Below, in pieces: positions 54,058 to 61,114 of a stretch of DNA of 61,114 nucleotides (positions are counted from its first letter, which is position 1; every line of letters begins with the position of its first letter). Position numbers and translations under genes: made by a program. The stretch spans positions 1-61,114 of the forward strand of contig CALMJH010000074.1 of NCBI GenBank assembly GCA_937864175.1, given 5' to 3'. Below the pieces are notes generated by a model. That model searched no databases, had not been told where the DNA came from, and was given only the letters and a program-made list of their open reading frames with translations. Origin of the DNA: an uncultured Burkholderiales bacterium (lineage in GTDB: Bacteria; Pseudomonadota; Gammaproteobacteria; Burkholderiales; Burkholderiaceae_A).

Positions 54058-55644
54058 CTAGGGTCGGGCGTTGGCCTTGGCCTCCTGGAGTTGACGACGA
54101 AGACCGGTGAGCCGGGCATCAATCTTTGAGAGCAAGACGAAATCTGCCCCGCCTGCACGGCGGGCCATTTCGAGTTGCTCGATGGCGGCCGACCAGGCGC
54201 CAGAGAGGGCGTAGAGCTCAGCACTGGCCGCATGGGCTGCCGCCACCTGTCGCAGTTCTCCATGAACCACCGCCAGCAGCCGCCAAGCCTCGCGGTCTTG
54301 GGGCCATCGACTCACCACCAGCCGAAGTTGCTGCAAGGCCTGCTCAAGGCTGCCGGTCCCAGGCCCCCGCATCCAGGCCTTGGCAGAGAGCCGCAGTCCT
54401 GCCCGCAGGGAGATGGAGCGGTCGTGCTGGTCAGCCAGCTGTTGACCCAGGGCAACCACCTTTTGGTCTGCGCCCTGGGCCCAGGCGATGGCCTGCTCCA
54501 GGTGCAGCAAGAGGGCTGTGGCCCATTGAGCCTGCCCAGCCTGCTGCGCCATTCGTCGCGCCTCTTGCAGGCTGTCCATGGCGGAGAGCGGGTCTCTGCG
54601 GGCCAGATGGGCCCATGCCATGCCGTACTGCAGGGCGGCCGCCTCGGTCGGTTTGGCCTGAACTAGCCCCTCGCGCAGGAGGCCGACTGCTCGGTTAAGG
54701 CCGTCGACCGAGGGGTCGGCCTGGGCCAGGAGTCGCGCCCGAATCCAGCCAAACTCCAGGCTGTCGGTGACCAGGGCCCCGGGCCTTGGATCGAGCAGAC
54801 CCAGTCGGCCCCGCATGTCAGCCACCCGTTCGCTGGTGAGCGGGTGCGTCCGGAGCCAGGTAGGCGCCTGTGAGGTCTCATAAAACCGGCCAGCCTGCAT
54901 GAGCTTTTCAAAGAGCCCCACCATGCCCCGCCCATCGAAGCCTGCGCCGGTCAGCAGTGAAAATCCCACCCGGTCGGCCTCTCGCTCCGCATTCTGGGAG
55001 AAGGCCAGTTGCTGACGAACGGCGACGGTCTGCCCTAGGGACAAGACGCCAGCGGCCGCATCGGGACTCTGCGAGGCGGCTGCGGCAGCCAGGACGGCCG
55101 CGGCAATCATCCAGGCCGAGGACTGCCGCTGTTCGCCAAACATCCGGGCGATGTGTCGTTGGGTGACGTGGCCAATCTCGTGGGCCACCACTGACATCAG
55201 CTCAGACTCGGTCTTGGCCGCGGTGACCAGTCCCGTGTGTATGCCAATCCAACCGCCGGGCAGTGCAAAGGCATTGATGCTGGAATCCTTGACCGGAAAG
55301 AAAAAAAACTCCTGGGCCGAGAGGGCAGCAGCACTGCTGCCGGGCCGGTCGGTGAGGGAGCCTTGGGCCACGGCAATGCGCAGCAGCCGCCAGGCCTGAG
55401 CCTGAAGATAGTCCTGGAGTTCTGGATCGTCGTGGACCGCGCCGGCTCGGACGAGTTCATGAAAGACCGCCTGGCCCAGGCGTCGCTCGGCTGCCAGCGA
55501 GAGTTCATCCACCGCCGCCTCCCCAAGGGCGGGCAGGCCTGTCTGGGCCCGGGCCACTGGAAGCAGGCCATGGCCCAAGGGGCCTAGCAGGCAGGCGGCA
55601 AGGCAAATCCTCGCTATGATGCGCAGATGAATTCTTTGACCCAT
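54058..55644 (-). CDS. M48 family metalloprotease, BepA-like
   Basis: This protein of about 528 residues has a signal peptide (1-33, ending PVARA), an M48 zinc protease domain with HEIGH (155-159) and the third ligand in NAEREAD (E220, D224), and a C-terminal region of TPR-like helices. This layout matches BepA (YfgC), a periplasmic protease and chaperone that helps assemble LptD and other outer-membrane proteins. ATG 55644 provides the signal peptide; it lies inside the divergent moaC gene, giving an 18-base head-to-head overlap. No later start keeps an intact signal peptide. Confidence 0.92.
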   Translation of the reverse strand: MGQRIHLRIIARICLAACLLGPLGHGLLPVARAQTGLPALGEAAVDELSLAAERRLGQAVFHELVRAGAVHDDPELQDYLQAQAWRLLRIAVAQGSLTDRPGSSAAALSAQEFFFFPVKDSSINAFALPGGWIGIHTGLVTAAKTESELMSVVAHEIGHVTQRHIARMFGEQRQSSAWMIAAAVLAAAAASQSPDAAAGVLSLGQTVAVRQQLAFSQNAEREADRVGFSLLTGAGFDGRGMVGLFEKLMQAGRFYETSQAPTWLRTHPLTSERVADMRGRLGLLDPRPGALVTDSLEFGWIRARLLAQADPSVDGLNRAVGLLREGLVQAKPTEAAALQYGMAWAHLARRDPLSAMDSLQEARRMAQQAGQAQWATALLLHLEQAIAWAQGADQKVVALGQQLADQHDRSISLRAGLRLSAKAWMRGPGTGSLEQALQQLRLVVSRWPQDREAWRLLAVVHGELRQVAAAHAASAELYALSGAWSAAIEQLEMARRAGGADFVLLSKIDARLTGLRRQLQEAKANARP

Positions 55645-56115
55645 TTCAATGATCAGGGCAATGCCCACATGGTCGATGTCTCTGCCAAGTCTGACACGGA
55701 ACGTCAGGCCACTGCCACGGGACGAATTCGCATGAAGCCAGAGACCCTCGCGGTCATTTCGGCCGGTCAGGCCAAGAAGGGCGACGTCCTGGCCGTGGCC
55801 AGGATCGCGGCGATCACAGCGGCCAAAAAGACCAGTGACCTGATTCCTCTCTGCCACCCCCTGATGCTCACCAAGATCACGGTAGAGCTGGCCTGTCACC
55901 CCGAGGACCAGTCCGTCTCCTGCACCGCCACAGTCGGACTGACCGGCAAGACGGGTGTGGAGATGGAGGCGCTCACCGCTGTGAGCGTCGGGCTTCTAAC
56001 GGTCTACGACATGGTGAAGGCAATCGACCGCGGCATGGTGATTGAGCGCATTCAGTTGCTTGAAAAAGCCGGAGGCCGCTCGGGCCACTGGCAGGCAAGC
56101 GAGTCACAGGCCTAG
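55627..56115 (+). CDS. moaC: Cyclic pyranopterin monophosphate synthase MoaC
   Basis: MoaC, after MoaA, converts the cyclised GTP derivative to cyclic pyranopterin monophosphate, the first intermediate of molybdenum cofactor. The 162-residue protein matches the family from its first residue: [32 protein letters not shown] and [23 protein letters not shown] 55627 is 17 bases inside the overlap with the divergent BepA-like gene. The 3' end overlaps mgtE by four bases. No other moa gene is in the window. Confidence 0.97.
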   Translation: MNSLTHFNDQGNAHMVDVSAKSDTERQATATGRIRMKPETLAVISAGQAKKGDVLAVARIAAITAAKKTSDLIPLCHPLMLTKITVELACHPEDQSVSCTATVGLTGKTGVEMEALTAVSVGLLTVYDMVKAIDRGMVIERIQLLEKAGGRSGHWQASESQA

Positions 56116-57602
56116 AAAAAGAGCGTTGCGAGGCCGAGGAAAATAAAAAATCCCATGGAGTCGGTGCTGAAAGTCAGCAGGACCGACGAGCCCATGGCAG
56201 GGTCACGACCAAAACGCTCCAGAACAAGCGGCACCAGAATTGCAATCAGGGCCGCGATCAGCAGGTTGAGCACGATGGCCAGCATCATGGTGAGGCCCAG
56301 CATGGCCCCCTGGCTGGTGTCTGAATAAAGCCACCAGGCAAAGGCGCCGGCAATCGAGCCCCAGACCAGTCCATTGAGCAATGCAATGACCAACTCCTTC
56401 TGAAAGAGTCGCTGCGCGTTGCTGGCATTCATTTGGCCCAGGGCCAGAGACCGAATAAACAGCGTCATTGTCTGGTTGCCCGAGTTGCCTGCGAGGCCCG
56501 CCACAATGGGCATTAGGGCCGCCAGGGCCACGACCTTCTCAATGGTTCCCTCGAAGGCCCCAATCACCCGAGAGGCAAAAAACGCTGTGCAGAGGTTGAG
56601 GGCCAGCCAGAGCCAACGGTTGCGGGCCGAGTCCCAGACCGAGGCAAAGAGGTCCTCTTCTTCCCGCAGACCGGCCTGGGCCAGCACATCGGAGTCGCTC
56701 TCTTCTTGAATGACATCGACGGCCTCTGAGACGGTGAGACGGCCGATGAGACGGCCGGCCTCGTCGACCACCGGGGCCGAGACCAGGTCGTAGCGTTGGA
56801 AGGCCTGGGCTGCATCAATGGCCTCGTCGAGTGGTCGAAGGGAGACCACATCACGCCGCATCACGTCGGAGACTGTGGTCTCTGGCTCGTTGATGAGGAG
56901 TTGGCCAATGGGCAGGGCCCCCAGAAGACTCTCCTTCCGATCCACCACAAAGACCTGGTCGGTGTGGTCGGGAAGCTCATCAAAGCGTCGCAGGTAACGC
57001 AAGACCACCTCAAGGGTGACGTCGTCCCGAATGGTGATCATGTCGAAATCCATCCGGGCGCCTACGCTCTGCTCGGGATAAGACATAGCAGCCCTGAGCT
57101 GCTCACGTTCCTCGACCGAGAGGCCCTGGCGGACCCGCTCGACCACATCGAGCGGAAGCTCATCGGCCAGGGCGGCCAGGTCGTCGGGGTCGAGGGTCTG
57201 GGCCATCCGCAGAAGGGCCTCGCGGCTCATCGCCTCGATCAGGGGTTCCCGAACGGCCGAGGCTAGCTCGAGCATGACTTCGCCCCTGAGGCTGTCGGGC
57301 ACCAGCGGCCAGATCAGCTCACGCTGGTGACGAGGAAGGCCTTCTAGGACATAGGCAATGTCAGCGACGTGCAGACCCTGAATTTTCGGGGCCAGGGCAG
57401 CGGTCTGCTGCTTGACCACCAGCTGCTCCACCAGACTGCGCCGACTCTCATCGCCGGCCACCTGCTCGCGAGAGACCAGATCGGACTCCACCTCAAAGCG
57501 GTGCAAGAGCTCTTGAATCTCATTGAGTGCCCGCTGGCCAGACTCGGCATCGCGCAGGATGCCCGTCGATGGTGTCTCCGGAGCAAGAGTGGTGATGGTC
57601 AT
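56112..57602 (-). CDS. mgtE: Magnesium transporter MgtE
   Basis: MgtE is a dimeric Mg2+ channel gated by internal magnesium. The 496-residue protein has the N-terminal superhelical domain (about 55-190), two CBS domains (about 195-320) and five membrane segments (from about 333) with the signature [22 protein letters not shown]. It begins three bases after the RNB-AroE gene's stop. The 3' end is embedded in the convergent moaC gene by four bases. No magnesium riboswitch can fit upstream. Confidence 0.95.
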   Translation of the reverse strand: MTITTLAPETPSTGILRDAESGQRALNEIQELLHRFEVESDLVSREQVAGDESRRSLVEQLVVKQQTAALAPKIQGLHVADIAYVLEGLPRHQRELIWPLVPDSLRGEVMLELASAVREPLIEAMSREALLRMAQTLDPDDLAALADELPLDVVERVRQGLSVEEREQLRAAMSYPEQSVGARMDFDMITIRDDVTLEVVLRYLRRFDELPDHTDQVFVVDRKESLLGALPIGQLLINEPETTVSDVMRRDVVSLRPLDEAIDAAQAFQRYDLVSAPVVDEAGRLIGRLTVSEAVDVIQEESDSDVLAQAGLREEEDLFASVWDSARNRWLWLALNLCTAFFASRVIGAFEGTIEKVVALAALMPIVAGLAGNSGNQTMTLFIRSLALGQMNASNAQRLFQKELVIALLNGLVWGSIAGAFAWWLYSDTSQGAMLGLTMMLAIVLNLLIAALIAILVPLVLERFGRDPAMGSSVLLTFSTDSMGFFIFLGLATLFF

Positions 57603-57605
57603 GGC

Positions 57606-60485
57606 CTACTCTAACTCAGGCGACTCAGGCCGAGCGATGCCCTGACGACAGGCCTGCAGGACGCTGAGTGTCTCGGGACAGAGTCCGCGCCAGAGTTGGA
57701 AGGCTGCAGCCGCCTGCTCCACCAGCATTCCCAGACCATCGATGACACGGGGCGCGCCGGCTGCCTGGGCCGTGCGCATGAAGTCGGTGGGCTCGGGCCC
57801 ATACATCATGTCGACCACAAGCTGGGCTGCCGCCAGGAGTCGGGGGTCAACCGAGAGGGCCTGGCCTTGGAGGCTGGCGCTGCTGGCATTGATGATGAGG
57901 TCGAAGGTGTCGACCGGCAGGCCAGTGGCCTGCTCGACCTCGGGCAGGCTCACGGCTGTCCACTGCACCTGCGGAAAGGCCACGCCAAACCGGTCCACCA
58001 GCGCCTGTGCCTTGTCGAGTGTTCGATTGGCAATCACCACTGACGAGAGCCCCGCAGCCGCCAGGGGCCCCAAGACCCCGGCCGAGGCTCCACCAGCCCC
58101 CAGCAGCAAAAGCCGCAGGCCCGAGAGGTCGGTTCGCTCCAGGCTGCGCTTCACATCGGCCAGCAGGCCAAGGCCATCGGTGTTGTCACCTCGCCAACCC
58201 GTCTCGGTGCGAATCAAGGTGTTGAGGGCGCCGGCCAACTGCCCAGCCTCTGAGATGGGCCATCCACTGGACCGCGCCAGTTCGTAGGCCAGTTGTTTGT
58301 GGGGAACAGTCAGGTTGAGACCACCGTAGCCCTGCTGGTGCAGGACCCGAAGCTGTGACTCGAGTGCGTCGGGTGGGACCTGAAGGGCCTCGTAAGTCAT
58401 GGCCACCTCAAGCTGTTGGGCAAAGGCTTGGTGAATCCAGGGCGACTTGCTGTGGGCAATAGGGTCCCCCAGGACTGCGTAGCGGTCTAGCTTGGCGGTC
58501 TGAATGACGCGAACCAGCCGGCCCTGGAGCGCAATCTCCAGCGGATCGAAACCCGTGACCGCGACTTCGAGCTCCGTCCCCGGCGGCAGGCTGGACAGGG
58601 GCAGGCGCAAAATGGCGGGAGCCTCCCGAAGCCTTACGACGGACTCCGTCCGCGTGGCCACGGCCAGCATGGTGTTGGACTCATCGGCCGCAGGCCGTTG
58701 CCAGGCCTCTTGGTCCAGGCCTAGCCGCTGCCCAAACCAGCGTCCAGTCCAATAACGCTCCAGGCTGGATTGAAACTCGGCGTAGCGGTCGTAGACCCCA
58801 TCGAAATGGGCGACATCCGCATAGAGGCCCGAATCCCCTGACTTAAAGACCGGTCGGCCATGTCCCAAAAGCCCCAGCAGCTGCCACTGGTTGACCAGGT
58901 CTGCATACCGACGCAGAGGCGACGTGGACCAGGCGTAATGCGAGACGCCAAGGCCCTGATGAGGCCCGGGCTGCGTCTGCATTCGGACTTTGCCCATGGA
59001 CTGGCAACGGTAGACACCGGGTAGCTGGCCAAGGGCCAGCGTCTCTCCCCAGGTGACATTGGTGAGGATCATGAACTCGGAGACCACCAGATCCAGCGGC
59101 GATCCTCGCTCCCGGGCTTGTAACTCCACGTCGGCCAGCCCGAGCTCTCGGGCCTCTGGATGGTCTCGCCACTGCAGGCGGATACCCCAGTCCAATCTCG
59201 CCGCCGGCTCGGGACGGCCACGGGCCTGCTCCCGACGAGCCCGACAGGCCAGAGCCAGTTCGTGCAGGATGGTCAGGGCCGGCCAGGGAAGTCTGGCCCT
59301 GGCCTCTTGCCGCTCGGAGTCCGACGCGGAGGCGTCAACGGCCCATGCGAAGTCGGCTTCCCAGTCCCCATGTCGAAGGTTGCGAGCAATCTCCACCATC
59401 TCGGGCCGCGTGAACTGCTGACGCCGCTCACCCTGTGCATCGAAATCAACATAGAGCGAGACCGCCGGGCGCCAGCCCGCCTCGTCCAGGGAAGCCATAG
59501 CAATGAGCTCCGCCGGCAACATGGTGATTTTCTCGCCGGGGTAGTAGACCGTTGAGGCACGGTCGCGTGCCTGCTGGGCCATGGGCGTGCCGTGGCCGAT
59601 CAGGGCGCCGGGGGCCGCGATGTGAATGCCGACGCGCCAGCCCCCCTCGGGTAGTGGTTCGCAGGAGAAGGCATCGTCCACTTCGGTCGTGGACTCGTCA
59701 TCAATCGAGTAGGCCGGTTGGCTGGCCCGGGGCCAGGCGGCGGAGAGGGCTGTCAGGGTCTGGGCATAAGCCTGCCGGTCTTCATCGGACAGGCTCTGCT
59801 CGGCACCGGATGGAAAGCACTCGGCCATGAATCTGGCCCGGTGTAGCGCATAGGCGGACCCCACTGCACCGAGGCGCATCAGCAAGGCGGCCGGACTGGT
59901 CTGCTGTGCATGGGCTGCGGCGGCTACGGCCTTGTAGGCCACCGACTGCTTGTCTGGCTTGATGAGAAGCTGCATGGCCTGGCCAGCGATCTCTGGCGGC
60001 AGACTGCCCCCAAGAAGTTCGGAGGTCCAGGCGGCCTCCTGTTCGGCCAGTTGGGCTCGCCGAGCCGCCCCTGCCAGTGCCGCCTGAAGGGCCTCTGGGG
60101 GAGCGGGCCTAAACTGGCCCTTGCCCTTTCGGTAGAAGTACATCGGCGCCTGCTGCAGGGCCAGGGCAAGCCCAATGAGCTGCTCGGCCTGAGGCTTGCT
60201 GCCAAAGACCTCCGCGCCAAACGTCTCGAGGTGAAGGACCTCCTCTTGTGGCGCGCACTGCCAGAGGAAGTCGGGGTCAAGCTCTTCGCTCAGGGCCTGG
60301 GCCCTCTGCAGCAACGCCTCGACAGCTGCCTCGTCTTGGGCGGCAAACCGAACCAAGACCTGATTGGCCTTGACCTTCAGGCGCCGACCAGTGGTCAGGC
60401 TGACCTGGTCTGCGCCCGATGCGCTGCTCAAGACCAGCCCAGCCTTCAGCCCGCCAGACTCCTCGAAAAAAACCCCGCCTGACAC
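57606..60485 (-). CDS. Fused RNB-domain exoribonuclease and shikimate dehydrogenase (AroE)
   Basis: One 959-codon frame without interruption encodes two unrelated enzymes. Residues 1-660 are an RNase II-type 3'-5' exoribonuclease. The catalytic motif is YSIDDESTTEVDDAFS (D262, D270, D271), with Glu268 where E. coli RNase II has Asp207; later motifs are STVYYPGEKITMLP, TSPLRRYADLVNQ and a short S1-like end. Residues 667-959 are a full AroE: YAVLGDPIAHSKSP, NLTVPHK (catalytic K730), GALNT (N755), GDNTDG (D770), GAGGASAG (796-803) and the NADPH signature NRT (820-822). AroE reduces 3-dehydroshikimate in the shikimate pathway. At the junction the usual aroE start Met is replaced by CTA (58490-58488), a Leu codon, and no other start codon is nearby, so AroE can only be made as part of the fusion. 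Start codon GTG 60485; it is three bases after mpl. Confidence 0.92.
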   Translation of the reverse strand: MSGGVFFEESGGLKAGLVLSSASGADQVSLTTGRRLKVKANQVLVRFAAQDEAAVEALLQRAQALSEELDPDFLWQCAPQEEVLHLETFGAEVFGSKPQAEQLIGLALALQQAPMYFYRKGKGQFRPAPPEALQAALAGAARRAQLAEQEAAWTSELLGGSLPPEIAGQAMQLLIKPDKQSVAYKAVAAAAHAQQTSPAALLMRLGAVGSAYALHRARFMAECFPSGAEQSLSDEDRQAYAQTLTALSAAWPRASQPAYSIDDESTTEVDDAFSCEPLPEGGWRVGIHIAAPGALIGHGTPMAQQARDRASTVYYPGEKITMLPAELIAMASLDEAGWRPAVSLYVDFDAQGERRQQFTRPEMVEIARNLRHGDWEADFAWAVDASASDSERQEARARLPWPALTILHELALACRARREQARGRPEPAARLDWGIRLQWRDHPEARELGLADVELQARERGSPLDLVVSEFMILTNVTWGETLALGQLPGVYRCQSMGKVRMQTQPGPHQGLGVSHYAWSTSPLRRYADLVNQWQLLGLLGHGRPVFKSGDSGLYADVAHFDGVYDRYAEFQSSLERYWTGRWFGQRLGLDQEAWQRPAADESNTMLAVATRTESVVRLREAPAILRLPLSSLPPGTELEVAVTGFDPLEIALQGRLVRVIQTAKLDRYAVLGDPIAHSKSPWIHQAFAQQLEVAMTYEALQVPPDALESQLRVLHQQGYGGLNLTVPHKQLAYELARSSGWPISEAGQLAGALNTLIRTETGWRGDNTDGLGLLADVKRSLERTDLSGLRLLLLGAGGASAGVLGPLAAAGLSSVVIANRTLDKAQALVDRFGVAFPQVQWTAVSLPEVEQATGLPVDTFDLIINASSASLQGQALSVDPRLLAAAQLVVDMMYGPEPTDFMRTAQAAGAPRVIDGLGMLVEQAAAAFQLWRGLCPETLSVLQACRQGIARPESPELE

Positions 60486-60488
60486 GCC

Positions 60489-61114
60489 CTACTGCTCCGC
60501 CAGGCGCGCCAAGAGGCGCTCATGGAGGCCGCCAAATCCACCGTTGCTCATCACCAGCACCTGATCACCGGGCCGAGCGGCCGCGCCAATGGCCTCGATG
60601 AGCGCTGGAAGCTCCGCTGAGACTTGGGCCTTTACGCCCAGCGGTGCCAGAGTTTCGTCAAGTGGCCAGTCGAGGCCCCCGGCGTAGCCAAAGACCAAGT
60701 CCGCCTCTGCGAGGGCAGAGGGCAGCTGACCACGCATGACCCCCATCTTCATGGTGTTCGAGCGCGGCTCGATGACCGCCAGAATGCGCTGCCCAGGTTC
60801 CAGCTGACGGGCCAGACCGGCCACGGTGGTCTGGATGGCGGTGGGGTGGTGGGCGAAGTCGTCCCAGACCGTAATGCCCTTGACCTGGCCACGCCGCTGC
60901 ATGCGACGCTTCACACCGGAGAAGGTCTCAAGACTGGCAAGGGCCTGCTTTGCAGAGACGCCCAATGCCATGGCGGCGCCCATAGCGGCCAGAGCGTTGG
61001 ACCGATTGTGTGCACCCCAGAGCGGACTGGCGACCTCACCCTGAAGGGTTGACCCCTGGTAGACGGCAAAGGACTCGCGGCCAGCAGTTGCGGGACCGGT
61101 AGTTGCGGGACCGG
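60489..61114 (-). CDS. mpl: UDP-N-acetylmuramate:L-alanyl-gamma-D-glutamyl-meso-diaminopimelate ligase, C-terminal part
   Basis: The gene enters from the right edge; about 208 C-terminal residues are visible. Mpl re-attaches the recycled tripeptide to UDP-MurNAc. The stretches SPLWGAHNRSNALAAMGAA, WDDFAHHPTAI, EPRSNTMKMGVM and VMSNGGFGG match Mpl better than MurC. The visible start region contains a short tandem repeat (GPATTGPATAG) next to the window edge. With anmK it indicates peptidoglycan recycling. The stop lies three bases before the RNB-AroE start. Confidence 0.94.
   Translation of the reverse strand, partial: GPATTGPATAGRESFAVYQGSTLQGEVASPLWGAHNRSNALAAMGAAMALGVSAKQALASLETFSGVKRRMQRRGQVKGITVWDDFAHHPTAIQTTVAGLARQLEPGQRILAVIEPRSNTMKMGVMRGQLPSALAEADLVFGYAGGLDWPLDETLAPLGVKAQVSAELPALIEAIGAAARPGDQVLVMSNGGFGGLHERLLARLAEQ
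61086..61114 (-). repeat. Two copies of a 15-base tandem repeat at the window edge
   Basis: AGTTGCGGGACCGGT is repeated back to back at 61086-61100 and 61101-61114 (second copy cut by the edge). In mpl it encodes GPATTGPATAG, an insertion just before the C-terminal domain. More copies may lie outside the window. Confidence 0.75.

Overview
The window is GC-rich chromosomal DNA from an aerobic Gram-negative bacterium, most likely a betaproteobacterium of the order Burkholderiales. Gene content and neighbourhoods support this: rpsU-yqeY-dnaG-rpoD with divergent tsaD; hda-HAD phosphatase-pcnB-folK-deoxynucleoside kinase; glnE divergent from yhdP-nitrilase-tldD; ilvE-zinc finger-waaF; and an endonuclease-type MutL. 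LPS heptosyltransferase, a BepA-like protease and a YhdP-like protein imply an outer membrane. Heme A synthase, succinyl-CoA synthetase and glycolate oxidase imply aerobic metabolism. I cannot name the genus. I see no rRNA, tRNA, insertion sequence, phage gene, CRISPR array or replication origin.

Layout. 1-2904 (minus): macromolecular synthesis operon rpsU-yqeY-dnaG-rpoD (rpoD runs off the left edge), divergent from tsaD. 4184-6992 (minus): queG-xerD-plsY. 7032-11787 (plus): a fused tsaE-amidase gene, mutL, miaA. 11745-12830 (minus): purM. 12877-16997 (plus): hda, HAD phosphatase, pcnB, folK, deoxynucleoside kinase. 16994-20846 (minus): sucC, sucD, terC, a 34-residue membrane protein, panC. 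20932-22474 (minus): recA-recX behind an SOS promoter. 22576-32710 (minus): a compact twelve-gene run tyrS-ctaA-glyA-nrdR-ribD-ribE-ribBX-ribH-nusB-thiL-pgpA-pncC. 32773-35285 (plus): M23 peptidase, anmK. 35311-39253 (minus): glcD-glcE-glcF. 39278-39856 (plus): cobalamin adenosyltransferase. 39862-47026 (minus): yhdP-nit-tldD-aroG. 47076-49868 (plus): glnE. 49865-50930 (minus): azlC-azlD. 50997-54040 (plus): ilvE, zinc finger, waaF, purU. 54058-55644 (minus): M48 protease. 55627-56115 (plus): moaC. 56112-61114 (minus): mpl (partial), a fused RNB exoribonuclease-aroE gene, mgtE.

The region is extremely compact. Most neighbours overlap or lie within 30 bases, several convergent 3' ends overlap, and moaC and the M48 gene overlap head to head. 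No gene-free stretch exceeds about 100 bases; the longest is 22475-22575, which holds the recA promoter and LexA box.

Functional threads: tRNA anticodon-loop modification (TsaD, TsaE, MiaA, QueG); peptidoglycan turnover and recycling (amidase, M23 peptidase, AnmK, Mpl); riboflavin synthesis (RibD, RibE, RibB, RibH); cobalamin use (QueG, adenosyltransferase); branched-chain amino acids (IlvE beside the AzlCD exporter). I found no plainly new multi-gene system. The strongest unusual signals are two in-frame fusions of genes that are normally neighbours: TsaE with a periplasmic amidase, and an RNB exoribonuclease with shikimate dehydrogenase. In the second, the ancestral aroE start position is now a non-start leucine codon.
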